NCBI RefSeq assembly: GCF_036711975.1
Contig: NC_091966.1
Span: forward strand, 39,315,501-39,379,500
Direction of reading: 5' to 3'
DNA from: Onthophagus taurus
Lineage: Eukaryota; Arthropoda; Insecta; Coleoptera; Scarabaeidae
Length of the DNA: 64,000 nt
Of this stretch, positions 33,083 through 45,321 are shown piece by piece (position 1 is the stretch's first letter; every line of letters starts with the position of its first letter). A program made the translations under genes and the position numbers. The notes beneath the pieces were generated by a model. The model had not been told where the DNA came from, made no database searches, and saw only the letters and a program-made list of their open reading frames with translations.

Positions 33083-34663
33083 TTACATAGCGTAGGTACT
33101 CTTACTAGGTTGTTCATCTTCTTGCATTCCACTTGCCTTTTTTACATACTGCGGATTCACTTGGATTTCTTCATCCATCGACAAAATCTGTCTATCCAAT
33201 TCCATACAAAGACTTAATTGCGTTTCCAAATTTTTTAAAACATCCGGTCCGCTATATTTATCCGGTTCATCTCTAAACACAACCATACCATCCTTTTGGT
33301 TAATAGTTGCATAAATTTGTTCGTCTTCTATCATGTGTAAAATATATTTTTCAGCATCAGCCGGACCGGGTAACCCAACTCTACTCGCCACATCTGACAA
33401 ACTAAGCGTAAGAAAAGTCTTTGTTAATCGTTGAATGCTTTTTTTATACATAACAGTTGCTACTTGTTTAACAAGTCCATAATTACGATCTCTAGTATAC
33501 ACCTAAATCATAAAAATAACAAATATATAAAAAATAAATAAAGTTTTAATAAAATTCATTACTTCGGTGTGTTTATTTAAAACCGAATTCAGTTCTGAAG
33601 TGTTATTAGATGAAAAGGCTGTTGCTAAATCATGATACGGATGCGAAAGTGGTTTAATAAATCGATTAACAACTTGTGATGTGTATTTGGGCACCATTTG
33701 AACCTAAAAATTAAATGATTAATTATTAAATTATTATAAAAAAATTCTTTATTACCTTTCCATGCAAAAGTAACGAAACAAGAATATATTTCTTATAAGC
33801 CTCCAACATAATATGAGAAACGGCATGTGCAGGTGTTGTAATGGCAACCTCCAAGAAGTATAAAGCACGATCCAAATTCCTCACAGCTAAATAAATCATA
33901 GCGCCATAATAAAAGTAAAGCAGATAGTACTTGGCATCGAATGTGGCTCCATTTAAAAGTTGTGGATTCTTAAAAAGAGCAGATTTCTAAGGAATACATT
34001 AGGATTTGATCAATTTTGGGACATACGTCCTCCATCACCTCCTGGCAAATACCAGTTATATCGATGTTTAAGATTTGGATAGCCGGTTTAAAACATTTCG
34101 CCAACAAACTTAATTGACATAAATCAGCATGAATGGATGTTAATTGAGAGTCGTATAATTGGAGTTTTGATATCGCCTTTTTTAAAAGCATTATCCCTCT
34201 TATTGCTTTCTTTTGTGTGATTAAATAATGAGTAAATCCATGGCAAAATTCAGCAACTAAAAAAATAATTTTAAGAATTTTAATTTTCTAATTTTTAAAC
34301 TTACATAAATCGGGCGCTAATCGAATTTGTTCCCCATTACAACCATTAATAAAATCTTGAGCCTGATTAAATTTGTTCTCTTGAGTAGCCCCCGTACAAG
34401 ACAAATTAAACTTTGCATTCAACACAGCCAAAAATCCAAGAGAATGCTGTTGTAAATCTAAAGTTTCAAGAACGTTATCCAAATGGGGCCCATGTTTTAA
34501 TAAAGATTCATTCGATTTTGATAAATATTCGCAAAGTTCTCGATAATTTCCTAAAAAAACAAACATAACCTCAAACCGCGGCAAACGCAAAAATCAAATG
34601 TAACATACCTTGCGAAGAAAGATTCCTAACGGTATTAACGAATTGTTCTAGTGCTGATGCCAT
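33083..34663 (-). CDS. CSN3: COP9 signalosome complex subunit 3
   Basis: A subunit of the COP9 signalosome, which removes NEDD8 from cullins. Exons on the minus strand are 34663-34609, 34550-34305, 34256-34027, 33968-33756, 33703-33563 and 33502-33083, all GT-AG and in phase (434 residues; human has 423). Recognisable blocks are [73 protein letters not shown] and [20 protein letters not shown] (the winged-helix part of the PCI domain), then [20 protein letters not shown]. The last exon ends in a polar tail typical of the subunit. Exon 3 has two in-phase donors 12 bases apart. The gene lies 2.3 kb downstream of TTC27 on the same strand. Confidence 0.96.
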
Positions 34664-36954
34664 ATCCTTTTCACATTAAATATTAAAAATGCATCTATTT
34701 TTAGATTAGCGTTTGAACAAAATCTGGGAGCGAAATTGCAATTTTACCAAATGGACCAAATGACAGATTGAAAAACAAGAACTCGAGGATGTCAATTTAT
34801 TTTGATCGCAATAACTTAAAAAGAGAAAAACAATGTTGAATCATAAAGAAAAACAGAGATAGAAAATAAGATTTGACGTCTTGTCCAAGGTCCATTGAGT
34901 AAATGTTGTTATGACCGTATCCCCCCGCAAAGGCCCTGCTGTGACGTCATTGGAAGAATTGACATTTCTATATTTTGATTTATACAGTGTATTTCACTTA
35001 AGAAGCAATATATAAAAATGTTAAAAAAAAATAAAATAAAATTAAAAAAATATTAAAATATAAAGCAAAATATTAACGGTTATGTTATAATTTTATTATT
35101 GTTAGGTTATCCAACTTGACTCGGTTACCATGGTGATTAAGATCCAAATATTGCAGGTGCTTGTCAAAATTGAAATTGAATTTAAGGTCTTTTAAGGAAA
35201 AAGTCTTATTTAATTGTTTTAAAAGGCTGTATTTAACTCAAAGTTGGTTTATCTAGGGTATTATAAGCACAGTAAGTAGATTAAATAAAAAAAAAATAAA
35301 TTAATTAGAATCGATTTAAATTAACTACAATTAACGAATATGTTATGAATGCGAAATAATCGTAACGGATTGTTTTAAAATTAATAAAAATTAGGTTAGA
35401 ATCGATAAAAAATCGGAATAAAATTTTATTATTTTAAGGTTATCCAACTTGACTCGGTTACCATGGTGATTAAGATCCAAATATGGCAGTTGCTTGTTAA
35501 AATTGACGTTGAATTTAAGTTTTTTTAATGAAAAACACATAATTAATTGGATTTAAAGGTTGTATATGGTTGGGTAAAGTAAAGGTTGTTCAAAATGGGT
35601 AAATGGATGAAATTATAAGCAAGGTAAGTGGATTAAATCAAAAAAAAATATTTTTAGATCAGTTAAAATGTAGAAGAATTTAGGGTTAAATAACAATTAG
35701 AACTAGAACACTAGACCTGGAACTAGAAAGTTTTAGGTTTAGCCGGGCCTCATAGACAAGAACTTAGAAAAGTCTGAAGACGCACGGCTAAACCCGAATA
35801 TTTCTAGTTCTCGGTCTAGTGTTAGTTTTACACTATCACTAGAACTAACACAAGACCTAGAACTAGAAACAGTCGAGTTTAGTTGTGAAAAAAACTTTCA
35901 GTTGTCAATGTCAACTTTAATTTTATTTTATTCGTAATCTTCATAAAATAACCTTTAAAGTGAGTCCAAACTTGACGCATTTATCTCAAAAAACCAAAAA
36001 GTTCGAACTTCCAACTTTTAATTTTGACATATTTATCAACTTCATAAAAATTCCTGTAAAATGAGTACATATTTCGACATATTTAACGTTAATATTAATG
36101 GAAATACAATCACTTCCGGTTTGAAACGTCAACGTCAATTTTGACATATTTGTCATCTTCATTAAAAAACCTTTAAAATGAGTCCAGATAAGTGCGTCAT
36201 CTCACTTATCTCAAAAAACAAAAAAGTTTGAATAGAAAACGTTAAACCCGAAGTTAGCAACAATGAAGATAAAAATTTAATTTTTAAAAATTAATACCAT
36301 CCTTAATTTTTGATTTTTTTTTTAATTATATTCTTGATTTTGTGACAAATATTAAGACATTTTATAAAAATTAAGAATATGTCAAAATGACATTGACATT
36401 TCAAATCGGAAGTTGCTTATATCTCGAGTAATATTGGAATTAAACGTATCATGTTTGGGCTCTTTTTAAAGGATTTTTCACGACGATTACAAATGTCAAA
36501 ATTGACGTTGGCATTTGTAACCGAAAGTTGACCATAACTTCATTTATATTGAAGGTAAATATGTCGTGTTTGTACTCATTTTAAAGGATTTTAATGAAGA
36601 TTATAAATATGTCAAAATTGAGGTTGACATTTTAAATCTGAAGTTAGTTATCATATAATAGACAAATGGACAACTTCATGGTGTTCTCTTATGATGTATT
36701 CTTTATTAAAAAAAACCATTATAATGAGTTCAAACATGATGTTGCTAGATATCACTATGTTGTATATTTTTATTGCACTAAACTAACGCTAACCGTATAA
36801 GTAATACCAACGAAATAAAATTAAATAACCAAAAATTTTCCTTTCTATTTATTTTTAAATACACTCAATCCATTTAAAATCTACAATATTCTATATAGAT
36901 AATAAATGATAGTATAAAAATTTACATCAAAGTATAAAAAAATTTTTCTTATTT
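34664..36954. repeat. CSN3-TTC27 spacer with duplicated blocks
   Basis: Two copies of 'ggttatccaacttgactcgg' plus 'accatggtgattaagatcc' sit at about 35104 and 35436, about 332 bases apart, each followed by similar sequence. 35690-35890 is a copy of the 'ctagaac' palindrome. 35900-36740 belongs to the family with 'caaattgacgttgacattt' and 'accggaagt' found in tandem at 58.5-59.7 kb. A minus-strand AATAAA (36848-36853 on plus) lies about 105 bases past the TTC27 stop. No gene was seen. Confidence 0.65.
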
Positions 36955-39900
36955 TTAAGAAGACGATGATGAAGATGTTGATGTCGGTGTTGATGTTGTT
37001 GAAGACGAAGTGGAAGATTCAGCGGGTTTTTGAGGTTCTCCTTTTGAAATTGATCCTAATTTAGCCTTTTCAATAACTTTAGCTAATAACCCAGCTACTT
37101 CAGTCATCAAGGTTTTCACGTCGGTGTAATTATGCTTTTTGATTATAGTTAAAGATGAACTCATCGTCAAACGTACCGAATGCACTAAAGTATCTTTTGG
37201 ATCAATTTCTTCGTTTAAAGTCACCTCAGCTAAATTGTGTAAAACATATAGTACTTGTTGACACCTCGATGAAGATTTGTCCCAATTACTTTGACTCGTA
37301 TAACCGCGATAAGCCCTTTGTAAACGTTGTGCGCGTAAATACAATACCGGGGATAAATTTGCGTATAGTTCCCATAAAAATCCATCAGCAGGATAAAGAG
37401 CGGTCACTCTTCCAAGTAATTCTCTTGTGCGTTGCATCAAATGACCACATGGTTTTCCTTCGTGGTCGTTAGCGTTTTTACAAACACCATAAACTAAAAC
37501 TCCTAACACCTCAGTGTTTAAATATTTCTCCTTTAAATCTAATAATTGATGATACGTTCTAATAATATCTTTAAAATGATTAATATCAGCGCTAACTACC
37601 AATAAATTCTCCCAAACTTTCCAATTTTCAAAGTTACATCTTAAAGCGTCAATCAATGCATGATGAGCGGCACGTTTATTGCCAAGTTTGATGTACACTT
37701 GAGCGAGATTATTCCATGCTTCAAACGAATCAGGTTCTTGCGTAACATAACGGCGATAAGCTGTTGCTGCAACTTGCCAATTTTCCACTTCCAAAGCAGC
37801 GTATCCAAGCCGTAACCAAACTTTCGGTTGAAGTGGATTTATACTTACTGATTTTTCAAAATGTGGGATACATTCTTGGTATTGTTTTTTGCCGTAAAGA
37901 AACATTCCCCAGTGACGTTGCACGCGATGGCTTCTTTTTCGAGATAAAGCCCATGCTCTTTCGTAACATGTAACATCATCAGTTGCGTCACCTAACAAAA
38001 TAAAATTGTTAATATTTCAAGTAAAAAAAATTGTAATTTTAAAGGATGAAGCAACCGACGAGGGGAAGATAGTGGATGAAGATGAAGAGTAGCTGGCAGG
38101 AATAATAAACGTACAGTTAAATCTTTGTTCGGGATAATAACTCTCATAGCGCATTACTGTGGCAAAGTCATCGATCTAGATGTGCGAAGCAGTTACTGTC
38201 ATGCTTGTGCAAAATGGCAGAATAAATCCAAGAATTCTCGAGAATATTTAGAATGGAAAGACTACGAAAATTATACAAAAAATCATTAAACTTCTGCAGT
38301 AAGTATGAAAGTAGAGTCTGTAAAAAAAATGTTTTTTAGGTCAGAAGACATGCATGGCGTATTGGAAATTATATTGGCGATGGTGATTCTAAGACATTTG
38401 CAGTAATTTTAAATCGTGAAGTTTTAAAAAGCGAATGCATAGGTTACGTCCAAAAGAGAATGGGAACACAAAGCAGAAATATTCGAAAATCTAGAAAGCT
38501 AGGAGGAAAAGGCAAACTTATAGAGTCATTAGTCAAAAAGTTCAGTGATTACTATGGACTAGCGATTCGAAGACATATAGATAGTGTAGAAAACATGAAA
38601 AAGCAATTATATTCTCATATGACCTGTGTTGCCCACAGGCAAAAGACAATATATGATGAAAAGATAATGTTGAAGAGCTAGAACAACGTGTAAGGGACGG
38701 TTGTAACACTATTCGAAACAAATAGAGAAATAGTGAAAAGATTAAAGCAAACAAAATATGGGAAATAAATTGCGCCCCCTATCCCTTATTTCCGCAACTG
38801 CACATTCCTTCTAATTTTTCATTCGATTATCGTATTCGCCACGTAAAAATAGCTAGATATGCAACATTTCGTGTTTCTAACCCTAGTAGTTTTTGAAGTA
38901 ATGAGAAATAACCATATATTGAACGTCTTCTTCAAAGTGCTCTACTTCCCTTAGGAAGCATTTTAGGACCACCAATATGAACTTTTCTTCATGATTTTTA
39001 TGTAGAATTACCCCTTCAAATATATGAACGCAATTTCCGGACACCTGTATATAAAACCGATCCGGAAACAATCCGGAAAGATTGGGAAGATAATATTATC
39101 TTACCAATACATAGAAAAGGAAGCTATTCGAACTGTGAATATTACAGAGCCATATGCCATACAAAAAAAGGCTAAGAAATGTAGTGGAAAATAACGGAAG
39201 ATGAACAAGCAGCATACAGAGCAAGCAAAGAAACCAACGATACCATACATGTAATCCAAAATATCATTGAAAGGAAAATAGAGACTATACCTAATATTCT
39301 TGGACATAAAGCCAGCTTTTGACATGGTTAACACAACACCTAGAACTAGAATCATTCGGGTTTAGCCGTCTTGAGAGACGTGCGGCTAAACCCGAATGTT
39401 TCTAGTTCTAGGACTAGTGTTATTCTAGTTTTAATTGTTATTTAGCGTTAGATTGTGGTATATTTTCATTGAATGAAAAGTAGAACTAACACTAGACTTG
39501 GAACCACAAACATTCAGAAAAAAGGATAAGAAGAGTAGTGGAAAATAAACTAGAAGATGAACAAGCAGCGTACAGAGCAAGCAAACAAACGAACGATAAC
39601 ATACATGTAATTCGAAATATCATTGAAAGGAAAATAGAGAGGGGCAATGAACTATACCTAATATTCTCGGGAATAAAAGCAGTTTTTGACATGGTTAACC
39701 GTATTATATGGAAGTGTCTAGAATAACTAATGGTACCACAAAAACTAACAAATATAATTGAAAACCTGTACCAGAAAGTCAAGGGCATAGTTGCAAATGA
39801 AGGGAGAAACATCAAAAACTTTTGAAATTAGCAAAGGAACAAAACAACGCGCCCTTCTTATTTATAATATTAATGAGTAATACACAGTGATAAAAAATAC

Positions 39901-42091
39901 AAGAACAATAACAAAAAAAACAGTAAAAATAGATAATTTACTATATGCTGACGACATAGTGCTGATAGCAGAGAACGATAAAAAGGTAAAGAAGTTAGTT
40001 GAAATATGGACAGAAGAAATTGAAAAGATGGGTCTAGAATTGAACGCAAATAAATGTATAATCGTGATAATAAATAAAAATGAAATAAGAAATCATCCGA
40101 ATGAAATATTTATTAAGGAACAAAAGATAGAAAAAGTATCATCATATGAGTACTTGGGCAGTATAATATCACATGATGGAAGGCTAGATTTAGAGATAAA
40201 TGCAAAGAATAAGGAAAACAAACAACGTATATCATATTCTACACAGAACAATTTTTAGGAAGAAGGAGATAGATAAAAAGATAAAATTGAAATATTGAAT
40301 ATTAACATATGCCAGTGAATCATGAACGCTTCAAGATAAACAAGAAGGAAAGATCACAGCAATGTAAATGAAATTTTTATGGAAAATAGTGAAAAAGACG
40401 AAATGGGATAGGATAAGGAATGAGGAAATAAGACTGGGACTAGATCAAAAGGAGATAATCAGCAAAATAGAGAGAAAGCAACTAAACTGGTACGCCCACA
40501 TAATTAGAATAGAACATAACACAATGGTAAAACAGATATTTAAAGCGAATTAGCCAGGAACCGGAGGGAGTGGAACAATTGGATAGAGAAATAGGAAAAA
40601 AAATCGTGCTATATATTAATTTTACCTAATAAACACCATAATTTTACTGTTGGAGCTTTATCTAACTCTTGCCGAATAATTTCCGCCGCTTTATGTCGAG
40701 CATTCATAATCGTATAACACACAATAACTTCCTCCCATAACCGCAATCTTGTATAAACCTCCAAAGCACCTTTCACCATCCCCAAATTCAACATAAGTTC
40801 AGCATGATGAGCCTCAGTTTTCCAAATTGGAGGCATCGCCGTTCCATAAACTCCCCCCACTCTAGTCATAGGATGTGGATCATTTTTTCTAATACAAATC
40901 ATTATTTCTTCTAATTGCATCAAAGATCTCTCCACAGTTCGCTTATGTTTCGATTCAATTTTGGCTCGCATCAATAAAGCAGCTGTTCTCACTGCCCAGG
41001 TGTTATTTTGATTTAAAATCACGTCAATAAACGGTTTAATTTCTTCATAAAATAGCTCATCTTGCGGTTTACATATGGACATTTTATGAATGAGGGCCAA
41101 AACAAGTTTTTGTTCCGTATTGGGTAACATTGGCGTTTCCATTCCTTCGGCGTATTGTACTTGGTCTAAACGCACGTCATCGTCGAGATAGACGTCTTTG
41201 GGAACTGGAAGTTTTAAGACGGGTTCGCGTTCTATGTTGTCACGAGATTCCAATTCCATTTTAAGAGCGATTTGGGCAATATCTTCTTGTTGGTGTTTTG
41301 TACGTTTTCCCAATTTCCCCACGAGTTGGTATTTTAAACCTGCTACATCACAAGCGATGTTTAAATGCATTTCTGCTTTACTAAAGTTGCGATAAATTAG
41401 ATAAAGTTGAGCTTGTTCAACTTCGAATTTGATTCTATGATGACCTAAAATTTTTATTTTATTTTTAAGTAATTTTAAATTTAATTTACTCACTTGCTAA
41501 CTCTAAATTTTGGATTTCCTTTTGCATTTGTTCGGCGGTGTGTAATATGGTTGTACTTGGTTCGTCTAAAACAAGTTGGTGAATAATGAGTACTCTCCAC
41601 ATCCACCAAAGGTTTAACATGGGTCTCATTACTTGGCAATGTTGAAACATGATTCTAGCTGCTACTAGCAAACAGGGATATTTTACGTTTATATTAATTT
41701 CCTCGTTATTTACTGCTAACATCTTGGCAAAATCGTATCCTTCAAACTTAGGGTCTTTTAGATAATCAACGATTTCAGGCAACAAATCGGGTCCGGTAAA
41801 ATTAGCTTGTACAAAACCCAATAAACATCCAACTCCGAAAGTAAAAAATGTTCTTATTTGCTCCTTCGGTAACTTAATGATCTCTTCTTTAACAATGCTT
41901 TCGTCGAAATTACATTTTATTAATTCATCCCAAGATTCGTTGTTTTTTATTAATACTTTCCACACTGGGAGCGTAGGATAAACCATTTCGATGTACTCGC
42001 TGTCTTCTTCAACCGCGTCGCAATTATCAAAGTCGACAAGTAGTACGGCCAAGATTTGCTCATTTTTCTCTTCCACACTTAATCGTTCCAT
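36955..42091 (-). CDS. TTC27: Tetratricopeptide repeat protein 27
   Basis: A TPR scaffold protein, homologous to yeast Emw1 and essential in animals, whose exact molecular role is still debated. Exons are 42091-41494, 41444-40626 and 37991-36955 on the minus strand, both junctions GT-AG in phase 1 (817 residues; human has 843). Exon 2 holds HHRIKFEVEQAQLYLIYRNF and the block leading to LEVYTRLRLWEEVIVCY and VKLWCLLG. Exon 3 holds the TPR array (HWGMFLYGKKQYQECIPHFE, PKVWLRLGYAALEVENWQVA, EAWNNLAQVYIKLGNKRAAH, KVWENLLVVSADINHFKDII) and LLDLKEKY. The C-terminus is a serine/threonine-only tail of about 20 residues, possibly lineage-specific. Intron 2 (2.6 kb) is filled by transposon remnants. 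The first codons are duplicated at 44.65 kb. Confidence 0.95.
38080..38690 (+). pseudogene. Mutator-like transposase scrap
   Basis: Plus-strand pieces in TTC27 intron 2 read SYCHACAKW, then IGDGDSKTFAVILNREVLKS, CIGYVQKRMGTQ, KLGGKGKLIES and DYYGLAIRRHIDSVENMKKQ. This matches the sequence pattern of Mutator-like transposase proteins common in insects ('GDGDSKT' with 'VQKRMGT' and 'YYG-AIR'). Frames are interrupted and no ends were found. Confidence 0.6.
39080..40600 (+). pseudogene. LINE remnant with internal duplication
   Basis: Contains EDEQAAYRASKQTNDNIHVI (39556 onward), LLYADDIVLIAENDKK (motif C with YADD, 39917 onward), MGLELNANKCIIV and the C-terminal RDRIRNEE-like, ERKQLNWYAHIIR region (40368-40553). 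The block at 39150-39330 is repeated at 39520-39730, with a 'ctagaac' palindrome copy between them. All frames are broken. The 3' end stops about 25 bases short of the TTC27 exon 2 donor. Confidence 0.75.
39337..39510. repeat. Dispersed copy of the 'ctagaac' palindrome
   Basis: Shows 'cattcgggtttagccgtctt', 'gagacgtgcggctaaaccc' and the spacer 'gcgttagattgtggtatatt', as in the array at 12740-15275. It separates the two copies of the LINE block. Confidence 0.8.
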
Positions 42092-42362
42092 ACTGTTTAT
42101 TATAACTATATCATTAAAATGTGTTTTTTGAAAGTTAACCTCAAACGCCGCTTGATTTTAACTTTTGACGTTTCCATGCGGTTGCCAACATATTTAAAAA
42201 ATATTTAATTATTTTAATAGTATTTAGATTTAATTAAAAGATTAAAGGAATAAAGATAAATGAGAAAGAAAATATTTTATACAAGTTTAATTTAAAAATC
42301 TATTTATTTATAAAAATTATTTCTGATAAATAGGGATTTTTTATTTACAAATGTAACCGTCG
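42057..42362. repeat. TTC27 5' end, original copy of a ~310-bp duplication
   Basis: From within TTC27 codon 11 through the start codon and upstream region to 'tagggattttttatttaca'. It is repeated at 44647-44972 in the same orientation with about 90% identity by eye, apart from a 27-base insertion in the second copy. Confidence 0.9.
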
Positions 42363-42609
42363 TCAGCGCCATCTGATGTCAACGTCGATACCAACGTCGA
42401 TAACTAATTCCACTCAAAATCTAATGCCAACCTTTAAGGTGGCTTATATTTCATTTATTTTTTTTTGTATTCATCTTTGATTAATTAAGTCAAAGTGATG
42501 TCAAATATAAATGTTATTGATAAATCAATTAATTTTTTTAATAAGTGTAGTTTATAAGTGTAATTTTGTAATTATGTGTTAAAAAAAACATTTAAAAATT
42601 TTTAAATAA

Positions 42610-43500
42610 TAAAAATTTCGGTTAATAAACCTCGCTGTGTACCATCTTGCGATGATAAAGACATTAAAAGGTAAATTATAAAAATTATTAATTAATACGG
42701 CATAATTACTTTCATTCTGTATTTCTAGGTATTATTTCCCGACCAACCTTATTATTCGAATGGCTTGGCTCTATCGAATAAACAATTCAAAATTATTTGA
42801 ATTAATTAATGATAAACGTCTAAGTAACTATTGTGTTCGCGCCAATGTGCAAATATGTTGAGGAGAAATTGAAAAAGCTTCGTACATTATACTTACTAGG
42901 TAAATGAAATTTCACATAAAAAGTTTGTTTTTTAATCTATATATATTTTATTAATTATATATATTTTTATATCATCTAGATTTGTAAGAAGAAACTACAA
43001 ATAATTGCTTTATGTCTCCACAAGATCAATCAACAGAAGATACTTCAGGTATGTTGCATGGTATGAAATTAATTATTTAGTTTCATAATTCATAATTATA
43101 TCTTCCTGACAAACTTCCTGGTGTAACTAGTTCAACTGTTATGCAAGTCTATCCTGGATGTAGTAAACAACAAGGTTACGAAGTTGCTTCAATCTCATTT
43201 AGTGAGCAAAATTCTGTCATTTTATTAGAAATGAATAAGAAACGGGTTCACCTAAGTGATGAAATAATTGGTAAATATCATAAAAACTGAATAATCATTC
43301 TTATTTAAAATTATCTTTAATTTTTGCAGATAAGAAACGGAGAAAATTACCTTTTACAAAGAACTACAGCAATTGCAACCTAACTGGAGTAAAAAAAACC
43401 GTTGTGTCGCGCTAAGAAAAATGCCAGAATAATAAGGCAAAAGCTAATACAATTGAGGAAAAATCCTCAGGTATTGGTCAACCTCAAATATTTGAATAAA
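42610..43500 (+). pseudogene. Possible decayed THAP-domain gene
   Basis: A piece ending at a donor at 42670 reads KPRCVPSCDDKDIKR. Across an in-phase acceptor at 42729 it continues YYFPTNLIIRMAWLYRINNS and KLFELINDKRLSNYCVRAN before TGA at 42859-42861. The C-x4-C start, 'FPTN', a tryptophan and a later cysteine resemble a THAP zinc finger. The expected C-x-HF and AVPT-like ends are not visible. Further open pieces follow (43014-43051, 43136-43271, 43331-43410), with plausible splice sites but stops after. No start codon was found. Treat it as a remnant or an unrecognised small gene. Confidence 0.3.
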
Positions 43501-44399
43501 GAAACTAGAAATTTCTTTAGCAGCCAGTCCCGAAATCAGAAAAAAAAAGTGCTGGCTCTTTCCTTTTATTAATTTTGTGAATAATAAATTATTATGTTGA
43601 AATTAGATCTTTCATTTAAAATATATTTATTTCATTTTTTTAAGTTAGACCCAACGATCTGGCAACGTCGCTCGCTTCGATGCGCAGCGAACAATTTTAT
43701 TATTTCAATTTCATTATTTTTTTTCTCAGAAATTATTAAATTTTCGAAGAAAATCAGAGAGACAAAAAAGTTTTAGAATAGTTTTATTTATCTAACTAAA
43801 ATTTTTCCAATGTATTTATCATCTTCATAAAAAAAATCTAGGCATAAATTGAACGGGGGTGGTTACGTTTAGTAGTTTAGAAGGGTAGGTTGAAACTACA
43901 AATACGGTCAAAAAATGCGCCCATGGTTCATATATCAAAGTACCCTTAAAATTCACTAAAGAATCACCCCTTGAAGTTTGTTGCAGTCATTCAGATACAC
44001 CTGTATATATATACTATCTCTCTATATGGAGATAGTTTATATATGGTTATAAGGTTATCCAACTCGAACGAATTGAAGTTGACGGGGTGAGGTAGGAAAC
44101 GTGACGTCATTGGAGGAAAAATATAATAAAATAACAGGTTTCCCATTATGTATGGAATATAGTACATATACAGGTAATTCAAATTCGACCCCCACCATTG
44201 GGATCTCAGAAACCATAAGAGATACAGAAATAGTTAAATGGGGGTAAAGTTGCGTATCTTAGAGCTCATCATTTTTCAACTAAGTTTCTGGATCTAGCCG
44301 TTTTAGTTTTTAAAATATGGCCGAAAAACAAAAAAATTACTTTTTCGTTTTTTGCCTATAACTTCTTTATTTTTCGTTTTTTCGTGAATCTGAAAAAAC

Positions 44400-44640
44400 A
44401 TTTAATAATTAAATTGCTATCTTTATTATTGCTAACTTCGGGTTTAACGTTTTTTATTTTTTGACATAAGTGCGTTATCTTTGGACTCATTTTAAAGGTT
44501 CTTTAATGAAGATGACAAATATGTCAAAATTGACGTTGACGTTTCAAACCGGAAGTGATTGTATTTTCATTAATATTAAAGTTAAATATGTCGAGTTTGG
44601 TCTCATTTTGAAGGATTTTTTATGAAGTTGACAAGTTACT
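44400..44640. repeat. Dispersed copy of the 'ccggaagt' repeat
   Basis: Contains 'gctaacttcgggtttaacg', 'tggactcattttaaaggtt', 'caaaattgacgttgacgttt' and 'aaccggaagt', shared with 35900-36740 and 58540-59660. Confidence 0.65.
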
Positions 44641-44646
44641 TTTATT

Positions 44647-44972
44647 TGCTCATTTTTCTCTTCCAGACTTAATCGTTCCATACTGTTTATTATAACTGTA
44701 TCATTACCTCAAATTAAATCTTTTAGTTACTAAAAAATGTGTTTTTTGAAAGTTAACCTCAAACGCCGCTTGATTTTAACTTTTGACGTTTCCATGCGGC
44801 TGCCAACCTATTCAAAAAAATATTTAATTATTTTAATAGTATTTAAATTTAATTAAAAGATTGAGGGAATAAAGATAAATAACAAAGAAAATTCTTTTAT
44901 ACAAATTTTATTTAAAAATCTATTTATTTATAAAAATTACTTTTAATAAATAGGGATTTTTTATTTACAATC
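44647..44972. repeat. Second copy of the TTC27 5' end, upstream of COA3
   Basis: Repeats 42057-42362. It includes the TTC27 start codon and about eleven codons on the minus strand (one conservative V-to-L change), the stretch 'aacctcaaacgccgcttg' and the far end 'tagggattttttatttaca'. It ends 90 bases before the COA3 start codon, so it probably overlaps or abuts the COA3 promoter. The coding stub is cut at 44647 and continues into unrelated sequence. Confidence 0.9.
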
Positions 44973-45061
44973 GTCTTATCTTTAGTTACTTTTAACGTCA
45001 AACAGGGTTCCTCGAGATCTCCTTAAAAACGCCGAAATATAATAATAAGGTAATAATAATA

Positions 45062-45319
45062 ATGGGTGATAGTGATCGCATGCCTAAAATTGATGTCGCT
45101 AAATTGAGACCAGCCGAAATAGACTTCATTCGTTACGTTGAAAAGCAAAACAAAGAACGCGTAGAAAAACTCAAAAAAGTTCGACGAAATAACCTCCTCA
45201 CAGCCGGAATAATTGGTTGTGGCGTATTGGGAATTTACTTTTATTCTATGTACGCAGTGAAACAGGAAACGTTCCTGGACGATTTTGAGGAGCCGCGTAA
45301 AGTAATCGAAAAACAATAA
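45062..45319 (+). CDS. COA3: Cytochrome c oxidase assembly factor 3 (CCDC56)
   Basis: A small single-pass inner-mitochondrial-membrane protein needed to stabilise newly made COX1 during complex IV assembly. It has 85 residues: a charged N-terminus with LRPAEIDFIRYVEKQN (residues 15-30), a basic stretch KERVEKLKKVRRNN, then a membrane segment LLTAGIIGCGVLGIYFYSMY (about 45-64) and an acidic tail DDFEEPRK. Length and order match the animal CCDC56/COA3 family. The stop TAA is followed by two bases and then the TFB1M ATG, the same pairing known in Drosophila, where CCDC56 and mtTFB1 come from one transcript. Confidence 0.93.
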   Translation: MGDSDRMPKIDVAKLRPAEIDFIRYVEKQNKERVEKLKKVRRNNLLTAGIIGCGVLGIYFYSMYAVKQETFLDDFEEPRKVIEKQ

Positions 45320-45321
45320 TA

